NCBI GenBank assembly: GCA_037139195.1
Contig: JBAXGW010000009.1
Span: 22,887 to 86,886, forward strand
Direction of reading: 5' to 3'
Source of the DNA: JBAXGW01 sp037139195
Lineage (GTDB): Bacteria > Bacteroidota > Bacteroidia > Bacteroidales > JAHJDW01
DNA length: 64,000 nt
The notes under the pieces were generated by a model. It searched no databases and was not told the DNA's origin. It saw only the letters and a program-made list of their open reading frames with translations. Shown piece by piece: positions 36,701-44,435 of the stretch; within the stretch, counting starts at the first letter, position 1; each line of letters opens with the position of its first letter. A program made the translations under genes and the position numbers.

Positions 36701-37130
36701 TTAAGTACGATGCGCCATAATAAAAAGCCACCGATTCAGGGTTCACATTTCTAATCAAATTACCTTTTGATGGGGCAACTTCAGTATTAGGAAAATCTGT
36801 ATATTCCGATTCATCTATATTAATATTCATTGTAGCACCATCGGGAATGATAAAAGATGATGTTAATTTGCACAAATCGGGTGCTCCAGCTTTTAGTAAT
36901 GGAGTTGCATTATCTAATTCAATAATAGAAGCTTTTCCACGAGGGGTTACAACTGATTTTTGAGAAAACCCAGATATTTGGTAGGTAACAGTAGTTGAAA
37001 AATCGCTAGCCTTATTTACTGTTACTATTGGAGTTTTATTTTGTAAACTTGTTAATGCCGTCCAAGTAGAAGAAAAGGCTTGGGTTGCAAATAGGGTAAA
37101 AATAAGTATTGATAATGTAAATTTTTTCAT
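33732..37130 (-). CDS. Gingipain-type C25 cysteine protease, T9SS cargo
   Basis: 1132 residues. Signal peptide 1-19 (AFSS); propeptide-like part to about 215; C25 catalytic domain about 230-600. His442 in YTGHGSDF and Cys475 in FSVACVNGNF are the likely catalytic pair; their spacing of 33 equals that of RgpB (His211/Cys244 in mature numbering). Then Ig-like and CARDB-like beta domains, a MAM/lectin-like segment with WQSGGNSPW and TQQWDFLDFSID, and a type A sorting domain (about 1055-1132: IYPNPVND, GVYLCKV, KKIIVR). It would be exported by the T9SS and attached to or released from the cell surface. Its cleavage specificity is unknown. Confidence 0.92.
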   Translation of the reverse strand: MKKFTLSILIFTLFATQAFSSTWTALTSLQNKTPIVTVNKASDFSTTVTYQISGFSQKSVVTPRGKASIIELDNATPLLKAGAPDLCKLTSSFIIPDGATMNINIDESEYTDFPNTEVAPSKGNLIRNVNPESVAFYYGASYLKDEFFPGKLAELRNPYTFRDFSGQTAVIYPFQYNPVKKILRVYTKIKISIMASPSKKGIAKSPSKIDKEFSDIYKRHFLNYSTTRYSPTSEEGNMLIISYGSFMPSMEAFLNWKKQIGIATEIIDVSTIGNAAAIKSYVANYYNTKGLKYLLLVGDAAQVPSSSTTSGDSDNDYGYIVGNDHYPDIFVGRFSAENISDVQTQADRMINYEKNPINSDWLSKGVCIGSTEGGNGSGDDGEVDWLHQRNMRTDLLNFTYSDVKELFDGTQTGGSDDAGDPNPTSVLNEVNKGTGIILYTGHGSDFSFVTSGFSNTNMTSLTNVEKLPFIFSVACVNGNFVNQTCFAEGWLRATYNGRPVGAIGALMSTINQSWNPPMCAQDEMVDILTELQPNNIKRTFGGIAMNGCALMNDEYAQGGYDMTDTWTLFGDPSLMIRTDSAKTMAVTHQSTVPIGTTQLAINCNVEGARIALTMNNEILGTGIVSGGSTTISFTALSIIDTIHVTATAFNYIPYLGDIKIIAPSGPFVIYNTKVIADVAGNNNQQADFSENITLDVTLENVGPADATNINATISTTDAYVTITDNSQSWGTISSSATSTQYNAYALTLANNVPDQHIAPFSMNITDASSNAWTANFNLKINAPALAIGNPFIIDTIAGNSSGKLDAGEAANIIIPSLNNGHANANTTTGVLSTTSTYVSIINSTAPVGTIDAQASKEVSFDILVAPNTPIGTNAEFTYTLTSGSYTVQKTFVKTVGIIDEDFETGDFSKYSWQSGGNSPWVVSSTGMYEGANCSKSGSVIDNQTSVMQVTVNVVAPDSISFYKKVSCEESGTTQQWDFLDFSIDNVSQGWWDGIADWSRSSYAVTTGQHTFTWTYSKDYTELGGEDCAWVDYIVFPPIQISSNINNVNGNAGISIYPNPVNDRMIISIDVQENSNVGITIINTIGQAVYNNTSSRPVGLNSIDINIPQLSEGVYLCKVNANNKVYTKKIIVR

Positions 37131-37185
37131 TAGGCGGCGTATTTAGTTTTAAGCTAAGCAATTTACGATGGGGAATTGGAAAAGT

Positions 37186-37193
37186 CAAATATA
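37186..37193 (-). promoter_or_regulatory. Candidate -7 box for the C25 protease gene
   Basis: The minus strand reads TATATTTG, matching TAnnTTTG, 56 bases before the start codon at 37130. No TTTG is at the best -33 distance. Confidence 0.35.
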
Positions 37194-37232
37194 TTATACA
37201 AAGAAAGGGAAGAAATATACGTTAACGATGTG

Positions 37233-39041
37233 TTATTGATTCAGAGTTTTTTTATAAAAAAAATCAATAACAATCTTTGCTTTCGCTTTACCAACTATTT
37301 TAGTCAATTCCACTACCGAAGTTTCTTTAATTTTCTGAATCGTTTTTAATTCAGTAAGCAATAATTCTTTTGTTTTCGGGCCAATTCCTGCTATTTGATC
37401 TAATTCAGATTTTATAAAATCGTTACTACGTCTAGCTCTGTGATGCGTAATACCAAATCGGTGAGCTTCATCTCTAAGTTGTTGAATAATTTTTAGTGTA
37501 TTCGATTTTTTATCTAGATGCAGAGGGTATTTGTCATTTGGATAATACAATTCTTCTAGCTTCTTAGCAATACCTATTATAGTTATTTTTCCTCTTAAAT
37601 CAAGCTTTTCTAAACTTTTCAATGCAGAACTAAGTTGTCCTTTTCCGCCATCAATAAGTATTAACTGAGGCAAAGCTTGGTTTTCTTCCAGCAATCGCTT
37701 ATATCTTCTATAAACAACCTCTTCCATCGTTGCATAATCATCAGGACCAACTACTGTTTTAATATTGAAATGCCGGTAATCATTTTTAGAAGGTTTAGCA
37801 TCTTTAAAAACAACCATTGCGGCCACTGGGTATTCGCCCTGTATATTCGAATTATCAAAGCATTCGATGTGTTTTGGAAGTACAGGCATTCTCAAATCTT
37901 TTTGCATTCTTTCGAGTATGGCGAGTGTTCCTGTTTTTTTCTTTTCGTCGAATTCAATTTTTGCTTTATTAGCTTCAAACTTAAAAAACTTGGCATTTCT
38001 TTCCGAGAGCTCAATCAGTTTCTTTTTATCGCCTAGCTTTGGAATTGTGAGATGTAACTTTGGTATGTCAATTTTAAAGGGGACAATAACTTCTCTCGAA
38101 GTGCTTTTAAAACGTTGTCGCAGATCAACTATAGCAAAAGCTAAAAGTTCCTCGTCAGTTTCATCTAATTTTTTCTTTATTTCTAATGTATGAGCTTGAA
38201 CTACCGAGCCATTCATCACTTTCAGAAAGTTTACAAATGCCGAATCTTCATCGCTAACTATCGAAAACACATCAACATCATTAATTGTTGCACTTACAAT
38301 GGTTGATTTTGCTTGGTACTTTTCAATAATATCTATCTTTTCTTTTACTAAATAGGCTTTTTCGAATTCAAGATTTTCGGAATATCCTTTCATCAATAAT
38401 TTCAAATGGCTAATAACATTGCTAATGTTTCCTTTCAGTATATCTTTAATTTGATTTATCGATTCCAAATAATCTTCTTCTGTTTGATGCCCTTCACAAG
38501 CACCTTTACAGTTTCCAAGGTGATATTCTAAACAAACTTTAAATTTATATTTAGTAATATTTTCATGAGATAAATTAAAGTTGCAATTTCGTAATGGATA
38601 TAATTTTTTAATTAATTCCATTAAAATATTTAGCAATTTCAAAGATGTATAAGGTCCAAAGTATTGCGAACCGTCTTTGATAAAGTTTCTGGTAAAAATA
38701 ACTCTTGGGAAACGCTCGTTTTTAATACAAATCCAAGGGAAAGTCTTGTCGTCTTTCAGTAAAATATTGTAGCGAGGCAGATACTTCTTTATCAAATTGT
38801 TTTCAAGAAGCAATGCATCCATTTCGGTTTCTACCACAATAAACTTGATGTCGGCAATTTTTTTTACCATCACCATCAATTTACCATTTTCTGGATTTGG
38901 CTTATTAAAATAAGAAAGGACGCGTTTTTTTAGGTTTTTGGCTTTGCCAATGTAAATGATAGTTCCAGTTTTATCAAAATACTGATACACACCAGGATTA
39001 TCTGGAAGCGTTTTTAAAATATCTTGAAGTGAATTTTCCAT
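37233..39041 (-). CDS. uvrC: Excinuclease ABC subunit C
   Basis: 602 residues from ATG at 39041. UvrC makes both incisions in nucleotide excision repair. Seen: GIY-YIG nuclease domain (NPGVYQYFDKTGTIIYIGKAKNLKKR, about 15-42), the C-rich middle (CNFNLSHENITKYKFKVCLEYHLGNCKGAC), UVR-like segment, the C-terminal endonuclease with ECFDNSNIQGEYPVAAMVVF and LILIDGGKGQLSSAL, and the HhH end (IAGIGPKTKELLLTEL). It lies downstream of citF across a hairpin repeat and may receive read-through from it. Confidence 0.96.
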   Translation of the reverse strand: MENSLQDILKTLPDNPGVYQYFDKTGTIIYIGKAKNLKKRVLSYFNKPNPENGKLMVMVKKIADIKFIVVETEMDALLLENNLIKKYLPRYNILLKDDKTFPWICIKNERFPRVIFTRNFIKDGSQYFGPYTSLKLLNILMELIKKLYPLRNCNFNLSHENITKYKFKVCLEYHLGNCKGACEGHQTEEDYLESINQIKDILKGNISNVISHLKLLMKGYSENLEFEKAYLVKEKIDIIEKYQAKSTIVSATINDVDVFSIVSDEDSAFVNFLKVMNGSVVQAHTLEIKKKLDETDEELLAFAIVDLRQRFKSTSREVIVPFKIDIPKLHLTIPKLGDKKKLIELSERNAKFFKFEANKAKIEFDEKKKTGTLAILERMQKDLRMPVLPKHIECFDNSNIQGEYPVAAMVVFKDAKPSKNDYRHFNIKTVVGPDDYATMEEVVYRRYKRLLEENQALPQLILIDGGKGQLSSALKSLEKLDLRGKITIIGIAKKLEELYYPNDKYPLHLDKKSNTLKIIQQLRDEAHRFGITHHRARRSNDFIKSELDQIAGIGPKTKELLLTELKTIQKIKETSVVELTKIVGKAKAKIVIDFFYKKTLNQ

Positions 39042-39081
39042 CAAATTATTGGCTCAAAGTGAAAAGTAAAAAAACAAAAAA

Positions 39082-39129
39082 GGTGCAAAGCAAAGATAAA
39101 TGAATTCCTTTTATCTTTTACCTTGCACC
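39082..39129. repeat. Family B intergenic hairpin between citF and uvrC
   Basis: GGTGCAA (39082-39088) pairs with TTGCACC (39123-39129); an inner stem AAAGATAAA pairs with TTTATCTTT. It shares the GGTGCAA / ACCTTGCACC core with the repeats at 41.6 and 42.0 kb. Confidence 0.6.
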
Positions 39130-39143
39130 CTTAACTTGGTTTA

Positions 39144-40697
39144 TTATTCTTTTACTTGTCTAATTACATCGATAATAGTTCCGTCTCTGTATTCAACAAT
39201 ACCAACAATTTTATCCGTAAATTCAATCAGTTTTGGAACACCTGTTATACTATCAACTTCAAGTTCCATTTCACGAATATCGCGAACATTCAATCCAGCA
39301 GCTTTTAATCTTGCTTCTAATCCTTTATTTATAGGATTAACGCATATTCCACGTTCTGTAACAAGCACATCAACGCTTTCACCAGGGGTAACAATTGTAT
39401 TCACTCGCTTTTTAATAATAGGTAGTCGACCTCTGAACGAAGGACAAACTGCAACTGTTAGTTTAGCACCAGAAGCAGTATCAGAATGACCGCCCGAAGC
39501 ACCTCTGATATAACCTTCAGAACCTGTTATAACATTTATATTGAAATCTACATCAATTTCTAAAGCACCTAAAACTACAACATCTAATTTATTAGTCATA
39601 CAACCACAATTAAATGGGTTTGCGTATAATGTTGAAGGTATTTCTATATGACGTTTGTTGGTAAGTAGCGAAGAACTAACGGCAGCGTCAAAAGACTGAA
39701 CATCAAATATAGATTTGAAAAGCCCTTCGTTTAACATATCAACGCAATATGAAGTTACGCCACCAAGTAGGAAACTACCAACGATGTTGTTTTTCTTCAT
39801 TTTGTCGCGAATAAATTTAGCAACCGCTAAAGAAGCACCACCAGCACCAACTTGGAAAGAAAAATCGTTTACAAAATATCCAGAATGCTCAATTACATCA
39901 GCGGCAAGACTAGCAATACGTAAATCCATAGGCGATTTAGTAATACGAGTTGTTCCTGTTGCAATTTTAGAGGCATCTCCAATGCTATCAACTTGCACAA
40001 CATAGTCGATAAAGCTTTGACGTATAGAAATTGGAATACAAGGGAAATCTACTAAGTTATCTGTTACAACAATTGAATATTTTGCGTATTGAACGTCAAT
40101 CATAGAATAACCAATTGAGCCAAAGGCTGATTTTCCAGTTGCTCCAGTAGCATTTCCTTCGCAATCAGCAGCAGAAGCAGCAACAATTACAAGGTCAATT
40201 TTAATTTTTCCTGTTTTAATAGCTCTCGCACGTCCACCATGAGAATGAATAATTACTGGAATCTTCATTATTCCTCTAGAAATTTCATTTCCTAGTTCGC
40301 CTCTAATACCAGAAGAATAAATTTTAGTAATAGTTCCATCTTTGATATATGGTATTAAATCGTCGTGAGCTGATGTTAAGGATGAAGAAGCAAGTGTAAT
40401 GTCTCTAACACCTAATTTATTTAATATTTCAATACAAGGAACTATTATTCCATCTCCACCTCTAAGGTGATGATGAAATGTAACGGTCATTCCATTGGTA
40501 GGATTAGATTTGCGAATGGCATCTTCTAAAGATTCGCAAACTTTATTTTGATGAGGAAGCTTTGCTTTATTAGCTGGAGCCATTGTTGGTTCATCCATCC
40601 AACCTTTTTCTAATTTTTTCCAAGCACCTTGAAATGGTTCAAGTGTGCCTATGCCTTCTATATATTCGGGGATTTCGCGTCCTAAACTATTTTTCAT
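39144..40697 (-). CDS. citF: Citrate lyase alpha subunit (citrate:acetyl-ACP transferase)
   Basis: 517 residues, full length for CitF. It transfers the acetyl-ACP thioester to citrate, giving citryl-ACP and acetate. Seen: NSLGREIPEYIEGIG start, MTVTFHHHLRGGDGI, SGIRGELGNEIS, VIIHSHGGRARAI, and the end segment with GASGGHSDTASGAKL and VTERGICVNP, all typical of CitF. It is last in the acnB-icd-citD-citE-citF run and 11 bases after citE. No citC, citX or citG for enzyme maturation is in the window. Confidence 0.95.
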   Translation of the reverse strand: MKNSLGREIPEYIEGIGTLEPFQGAWKKLEKGWMDEPTMAPANKAKLPHQNKVCESLEDAIRKSNPTNGMTVTFHHHLRGGDGIIVPCIEILNKLGVRDITLASSSLTSAHDDLIPYIKDGTITKIYSSGIRGELGNEISRGIMKIPVIIHSHGGRARAIKTGKIKIDLVIVAASAADCEGNATGATGKSAFGSIGYSMIDVQYAKYSIVVTDNLVDFPCIPISIRQSFIDYVVQVDSIGDASKIATGTTRITKSPMDLRIASLAADVIEHSGYFVNDFSFQVGAGGASLAVAKFIRDKMKKNNIVGSFLLGGVTSYCVDMLNEGLFKSIFDVQSFDAAVSSSLLTNKRHIEIPSTLYANPFNCGCMTNKLDVVVLGALEIDVDFNINVITGSEGYIRGASGGHSDTASGAKLTVAVCPSFRGRLPIIKKRVNTIVTPGESVDVLVTERGICVNPINKGLEARLKAAGLNVRDIREMELEVDSITGVPKLIEFTDKIVGIVEYRDGTIIDVIRQVKE

Positions 40698-40708
40698 TTC
40701 AAGTTTTA

Positions 40709-41587
40709 TTAATCGTTAATATCAATATTTGCTAAGTTTAAAATTGTTTGAGCTCTTGTAACTACAGGAGCATCAATCATTTTGCCATCAAGAGCAAAAA
40801 CACCAATTCCTTTGGCTATGTTTTCGTTGTATGCTCTTACAATTTTGATAGCCTTTCTGATTTCTTCATCGGTTGGATTATATACTTCATGAATAATCTC
40901 AATTTGACGAGGATTGATAACTGCTTTTCCAGTAAATCCAATCTTTTTAGCATATTCTGTTTCTGCTCTTAAGCCTTCATCATCGTCAACATCAGCAAAA
41001 ATTGAATCTAAAGCGTCGATTCTGTATGCTTTTGCAGCCATAATAATTGCTTTACGAGCATAATCAAGACCTGCATTATCTTTTGTTTTAACTATTCCCA
41101 TATCGGCAGTCAAATCCTGACCTCCAATTGTAATTGCATCAATACAAGGATGAGCTCCTGCGATTTCAAATGCATTCTGAACGCCTAGAGCAGTCTCAAT
41201 CATAGGGTGAATTTTAATATTTCCAGATTGAATGCCATGTTGAGCCTCAATTTTTTCAATAATGCTAATAACATTCAATACATCAGCTTTTGTTTCAATC
41301 TTTGGCAAACGAATCGCCTGGGGTCTAACAGGAACAATTTGTTCTAAATCCGTTAATCCAAAAGGAGTGTCGATATGATTAATTCTTACTGTAACTTCTG
41401 TATTGTAGAAATTGATTGTTTTAATCATATTTCTAATTAAAATACGTGCGGCATCTTTTTCCGAGAATGCCACTGAATCTTCAAGATCGAGCAAAACGCT
41501 ATCAGCTCCATAAACACCACCTTGCTGAATCATTGCTGGATTATTTCCAGGAATATATAAAGCGGTTCTTCTTTTTAATGTTTTCAT
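40709..41587 (-). CDS. citE: Citrate lyase beta subunit (citryl-ACP lyase)
   Basis: 292 residues, CitE/HpcH TIM-barrel family. It cleaves citryl-ACP to oxaloacetate and acetyl-ACP. Seen: RRTALYIPGNNPAMI start, DSVLLDLEDSVAFSEKDAAR with the metal-binding acid, VRINHIDTPFG, RLPKIE, HPMIETALGVQNAFEIA and TIGGQDLTADMG. Placement between citD and citF and the CitE-specific EDLT-like region favour true citrate lyase over stand-alone malyl-CoA lyase-like proteins. Confidence 0.95.
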   Translation of the reverse strand: MKTLKRRTALYIPGNNPAMIQQGGVYGADSVLLDLEDSVAFSEKDAARILIRNMIKTINFYNTEVTVRINHIDTPFGLTDLEQIVPVRPQAIRLPKIETKADVLNVISIIEKIEAQHGIQSGNIKIHPMIETALGVQNAFEIAGAHPCIDAITIGGQDLTADMGIVKTKDNAGLDYARKAIIMAAKAYRIDALDSIFADVDDDEGLRAETEYAKKIGFTGKAVINPRQIEIIHEVYNPTDEEIRKAIKIVRAYNENIAKGIGVFALDGKMIDAPVVTRAQTILNLANIDIND

Positions 41588-41600
41588 ATTTCAAATTTAA

Positions 41601-41692
41601 TGGTTAATGGTGCAGGGTTCACGGTACAGGGTGAAAATATTAGCGAAAATTTATTGGATATATAGTTAACCTTGTACCTTGCACCGTTTACC
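41601..41692. repeat. Family B intergenic hairpin between citD and citE
   Basis: The left arm (41601-41632, with TGGTTAATGGTGCAGGGT and GGTACAGGGT) pairs with the right arm (41669-41692, AACCTTGTACC TTGCACC GTTTACCA type); the left arm holds an extra seven bases. Imperfect palindrome without T-run. Confidence 0.65.
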
Positions 41693-41708
41693 ATGTGCCA
41701 ATTTTTGT

Positions 41709-41984
41709 TTAAATTTCTTTTATTGCTCTAGTAATTGCGGTTTCAACTCGTGCACTTATTGTAGCACTAAGAGCGCCTTTGTCATTACAAATTAGACGAG
41801 CGTCTGAAATATCATATTTATCGAGTATTTGATTAATTTCAGATTTAATATCATCGCCATATTGAAGCATAACAGGAGATTTAAGTTCAATAATTCGTCC
41901 TGTGCCTTTTGCAACTGGCTCAACAAGCACTAGCATATCGCTCGATTCAAATGTGCCAGCTTGTGCATTTTGTTTTAATTCCAT
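41709..41984 (-). CDS. citD: Citrate lyase acyl carrier protein (gamma subunit)
   Basis: 91 residues, full CitD length. Ser14 in GTFESSDMLV matches the serine that carries the phosphoribosyl-dephospho-CoA arm in the E. coli protein. The end IRLxCNDKGAL-type segment (ARLICNDKGALSATISARVETAI) is also typical. It shuttles the acetyl and citryl groups between CitF and CitE. It is flanked on both sides by family B hairpins. Confidence 0.95.
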   Translation of the reverse strand: MELKQNAQAGTFESSDMLVLVEPVAKGTGRIIELKSPVMLQYGDDIKSEINQILDKYDISDARLICNDKGALSATISARVETAITRAIKEI

Positions 41985-42005
41985 ATCTTTTATTGGTTAA
42001 TAGTG

Positions 42006-42055
42006 AAAGGTACAAGGTGCAGGGTAATACCATTTACCTTGCTCCTTGAACCTTT
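42006..42055. repeat. Family B intergenic hairpin between icd and citD
   Basis: A 22-base arm at 42006-42027 (AAAGGTACAAGG, TGCAGGGTAA) pairs with 42034-42055 with three mismatches and a 6-base loop. It is the best-preserved family B member. It lies in the citD 5' leader. Confidence 0.75.
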
Positions 42056-42061
42056 TACCAA

Positions 42062-44284
42062 TTATATATTATCAATAATTCCATTTAAAGTTGCACTTGG
42101 ACGTAATATTTTAGAAACCAAATTGAAATCTGGTCTATAGTATCCGCCAATATTCACAGCATGTCCTTGAACAGCAATTAATTCGTCAACGATTTTTTGC
42201 TCGTTATCGGTTAATGCTATTGCAATACTTTGGAATTTGTTTTTCAATTCTAAATCAGCATTTTGATCTGCTAAAGCCTGTGCCCAATACATTGCTAAAT
42301 AGAAGTGACTTCCTCTATTATCTATTCCACCTACTTTACGCGATGGAGATTTGTCGGTATCCAAGAATTTTCCAGTTGCAGCATCTAAAGTATCAGCTAG
42401 AACTTTTGCTTTTGGGTTGTTTCTAGTTATACTTAAGTGTTCGAAAGAAGCAGCTAAAGCTAAGAATTCGCCAAGTGAATCCCATCTCAAATAGTTTTCT
42501 TCCATTAATTGTTGTACGTGTTTTGGAGCAGAACCGCCAGCACCAGTCTCAAATAAACCACCACCATTCATTAAAGGAACGATAGAAAGCATTTTAGCAC
42601 TTGTTCCAACTTCTAAAATTGGGAAAAGGTCGGTTAAGTAGTCACGTAATACGTTTCCTGTAACTGATATGGTATCTTTTCCTTCTTTAATTCTTTCAAA
42701 AGAAACCTTGGTAGCTTCAATTGGCGACATAATCTTAATGTCTAAACCAGTTGTATCGTGATTTTCTAAATAACGTTTTACTTTTCCAATTAACACTCTA
42801 TCGTGAGCTCTTTCTTCTGTTAGCCAGAAAATGGCAGGTGTATTTGATAATCTAGCTCTTGTAACAGCTAATTTTACCCAGTCTTGAATAGGTGCATCTT
42901 TCACTTGACACATTCTCCATATATCACCAGCTTCAACTCTGTGTTCCATTAAAGTAACACCATTGTTATCAACCACTCTTACAACTCCATCAGCAGCAAC
43001 TTGGAATGTTTTATCGTGAGAACCATATTCTTCAGCAGCTTGAGCCATCAAACCAACGTTTGGAACAGTTCCCATTGTGCGTGGATCTAAAGCGCCATTT
43101 TTCTTACAGAAATCAATAGTTGCTTGGTAAACACCAGCATAACAATTATCAGGAATTACTGCTTTAGTATCTTCTAATTTGCCTTCAGCATTCCACATTT
43201 TTCCAGAGTCGCGGATACAAGCTGGCATAGAAGCATCTATAATTACATCACTAGGTACGTGAAGGTTTGTAATGCCTTTGTCAGAATTTACCATTGCAAT
43301 CTTTGGGCGTTTAGCATAAGTAGCTTTGATATCTGCTTCAATTGCAGCTTTTTCAGCTTCTGGCAAGTTTTGTATTTTAGCATAAACATCACCTAATCCA
43401 TTGTTTGCATCAACGCCTAATTTAGCGAAAGTTGCAGCGTGTTTTTCAAATACGTCTTTGAAGAAAACAGTAACTACATGACCAAACATAATAGGGTCCG
43501 ATATTTTCATCATAGTAGCTTTCAAATGAACTGAAAACAATACATCTTTTTGTTTTGCATCTTCCATTTGCTCTTCTAAGAAGGTACGAAGCGCTTTTTT
43601 GCTCATGAAAGTTCCGTCAATTACTTCACCAGCTAATAAAGAAGTTTTTTCTTTAAGAACTTGAACAGAACCATCGTTTTTAACCAACTCAATTCTCACA
43701 TCGCAAGCATTGTCAACAACTACCGATTTTTCGTTTGAGAAGAAATCTCCACCATTCATGTGTGCAACGTGTGATTTAGAATCAGCAGACCAAGCACCCA
43801 TTTTATGAGGGTTTTTTCTAGCGTAGTTTTTCACTGAAAGAGGAGCTCTTCTGTCTGAATTTCCTTCTCTTAACACAGGATTAACAGCGCTACCTTTTAT
43901 TTTATCGTATTTTGACTTAATGGTTTTTTCTTCTTCATTACTAGGATTTTCTGGATATTCAGGAAGTGCGTAGCCTTTTTCTTGAAGTTCTTTAATGGCA
44001 GCTTTCAGCTGAGGCATTGAAGCGCTTATATTTGGTAATTTAATGATATTAGCTTCTGGAGATTTTGCTAATTCACCTAATTCAGCTAAATCATTAGGAA
44101 TTCTTTGTTCTTCTTTTAAAAATTCAGGGAAATTAGCTATAATTCTACCTGCTAAAGAAATATCTTTAGTTTCGATATCGATGCCACAACCTTTTGTAAA
44201 AGCCTGAACCATCGGTAAAAATGAATACGTTGCTAAAGCCGGAGCTTCGTCAATTTTGGTATAGATTATTTTTGAATTTGACAT
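42062..44284 (-). CDS. icd: Monomeric NADP-dependent isocitrate dehydrogenase
   Basis: 740 residues, the size of the single-chain (type II monomeric) isocitrate dehydrogenase. It interconverts isocitrate and 2-oxoglutarate plus CO2 with NADP. Seen: KIIYTKIDEAPALATYSFLP start, VLREGNSDRRAPLSVKNYARKNPH, WSADSKSHVAHMNGGDF, GTVPNVGLMAQAAEEYGSHDKTF, NTPAIFWLTEERAHD and GGLFETGAGGSAPKHVQQ, the family hallmarks. It is between acnB and citD on the same strand, so the run handles citrate, isocitrate and 2-oxoglutarate together. Confidence 0.96.
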   Translation of the reverse strand: MSNSKIIYTKIDEAPALATYSFLPMVQAFTKGCGIDIETKDISLAGRIIANFPEFLKEEQRIPNDLAELGELAKSPEANIIKLPNISASMPQLKAAIKELQEKGYALPEYPENPSNEEEKTIKSKYDKIKGSAVNPVLREGNSDRRAPLSVKNYARKNPHKMGAWSADSKSHVAHMNGGDFFSNEKSVVVDNACDVRIELVKNDGSVQVLKEKTSLLAGEVIDGTFMSKKALRTFLEEQMEDAKQKDVLFSVHLKATMMKISDPIMFGHVVTVFFKDVFEKHAATFAKLGVDANNGLGDVYAKIQNLPEAEKAAIEADIKATYAKRPKIAMVNSDKGITNLHVPSDVIIDASMPACIRDSGKMWNAEGKLEDTKAVIPDNCYAGVYQATIDFCKKNGALDPRTMGTVPNVGLMAQAAEEYGSHDKTFQVAADGVVRVVDNNGVTLMEHRVEAGDIWRMCQVKDAPIQDWVKLAVTRARLSNTPAIFWLTEERAHDRVLIGKVKRYLENHDTTGLDIKIMSPIEATKVSFERIKEGKDTISVTGNVLRDYLTDLFPILEVGTSAKMLSIVPLMNGGGLFETGAGGSAPKHVQQLMEENYLRWDSLGEFLALAASFEHLSITRNNPKAKVLADTLDAATGKFLDTDKSPSRKVGGIDNRGSHFYLAMYWAQALADQNADLELKNKFQSIAIALTDNEQKIVDELIAVQGHAVNIGGYYRPDFNLVSKILRPSATLNGIIDNI

Positions 44285-44347
44285 TTTATGTTTGTTTAGT
44301 GGTTTATCTTTTTTTTGTTAATTAAAATTTATTCAATTTATATAGGC

Positions 44348-44408
44348 TTCGACTTCGCTCAGCCTGACAATTGAAAACTATCAATTTGTCATATTGAGCG
44401 TAGTCGAA
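44348..44408. repeat. Dispersed palindromic repeat, family A, copy 2
   Basis: A 23-base arm (44348-44370, TTCGACTTCGCTCAG and TGACAA) pairs with 44386-44408 at 19 of 23 positions, with a 15-base loop. It shares ACTTCGCTCAG..TGACA with the copy at 30.9 kb. It lies between acnB and icd. Confidence 0.75.
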
Positions 44409-44435
44409 ATAGGGTGTTATCCTATATTATTGTCA

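Noticed and set aside
39144..41984. ATP-citrate lyase or citramalate/malyl-CoA enzymes
   Set aside because: The three separate subunits, CitD Ser14 and CitF-specific motifs mark the classical ATP-independent citrate lyase.
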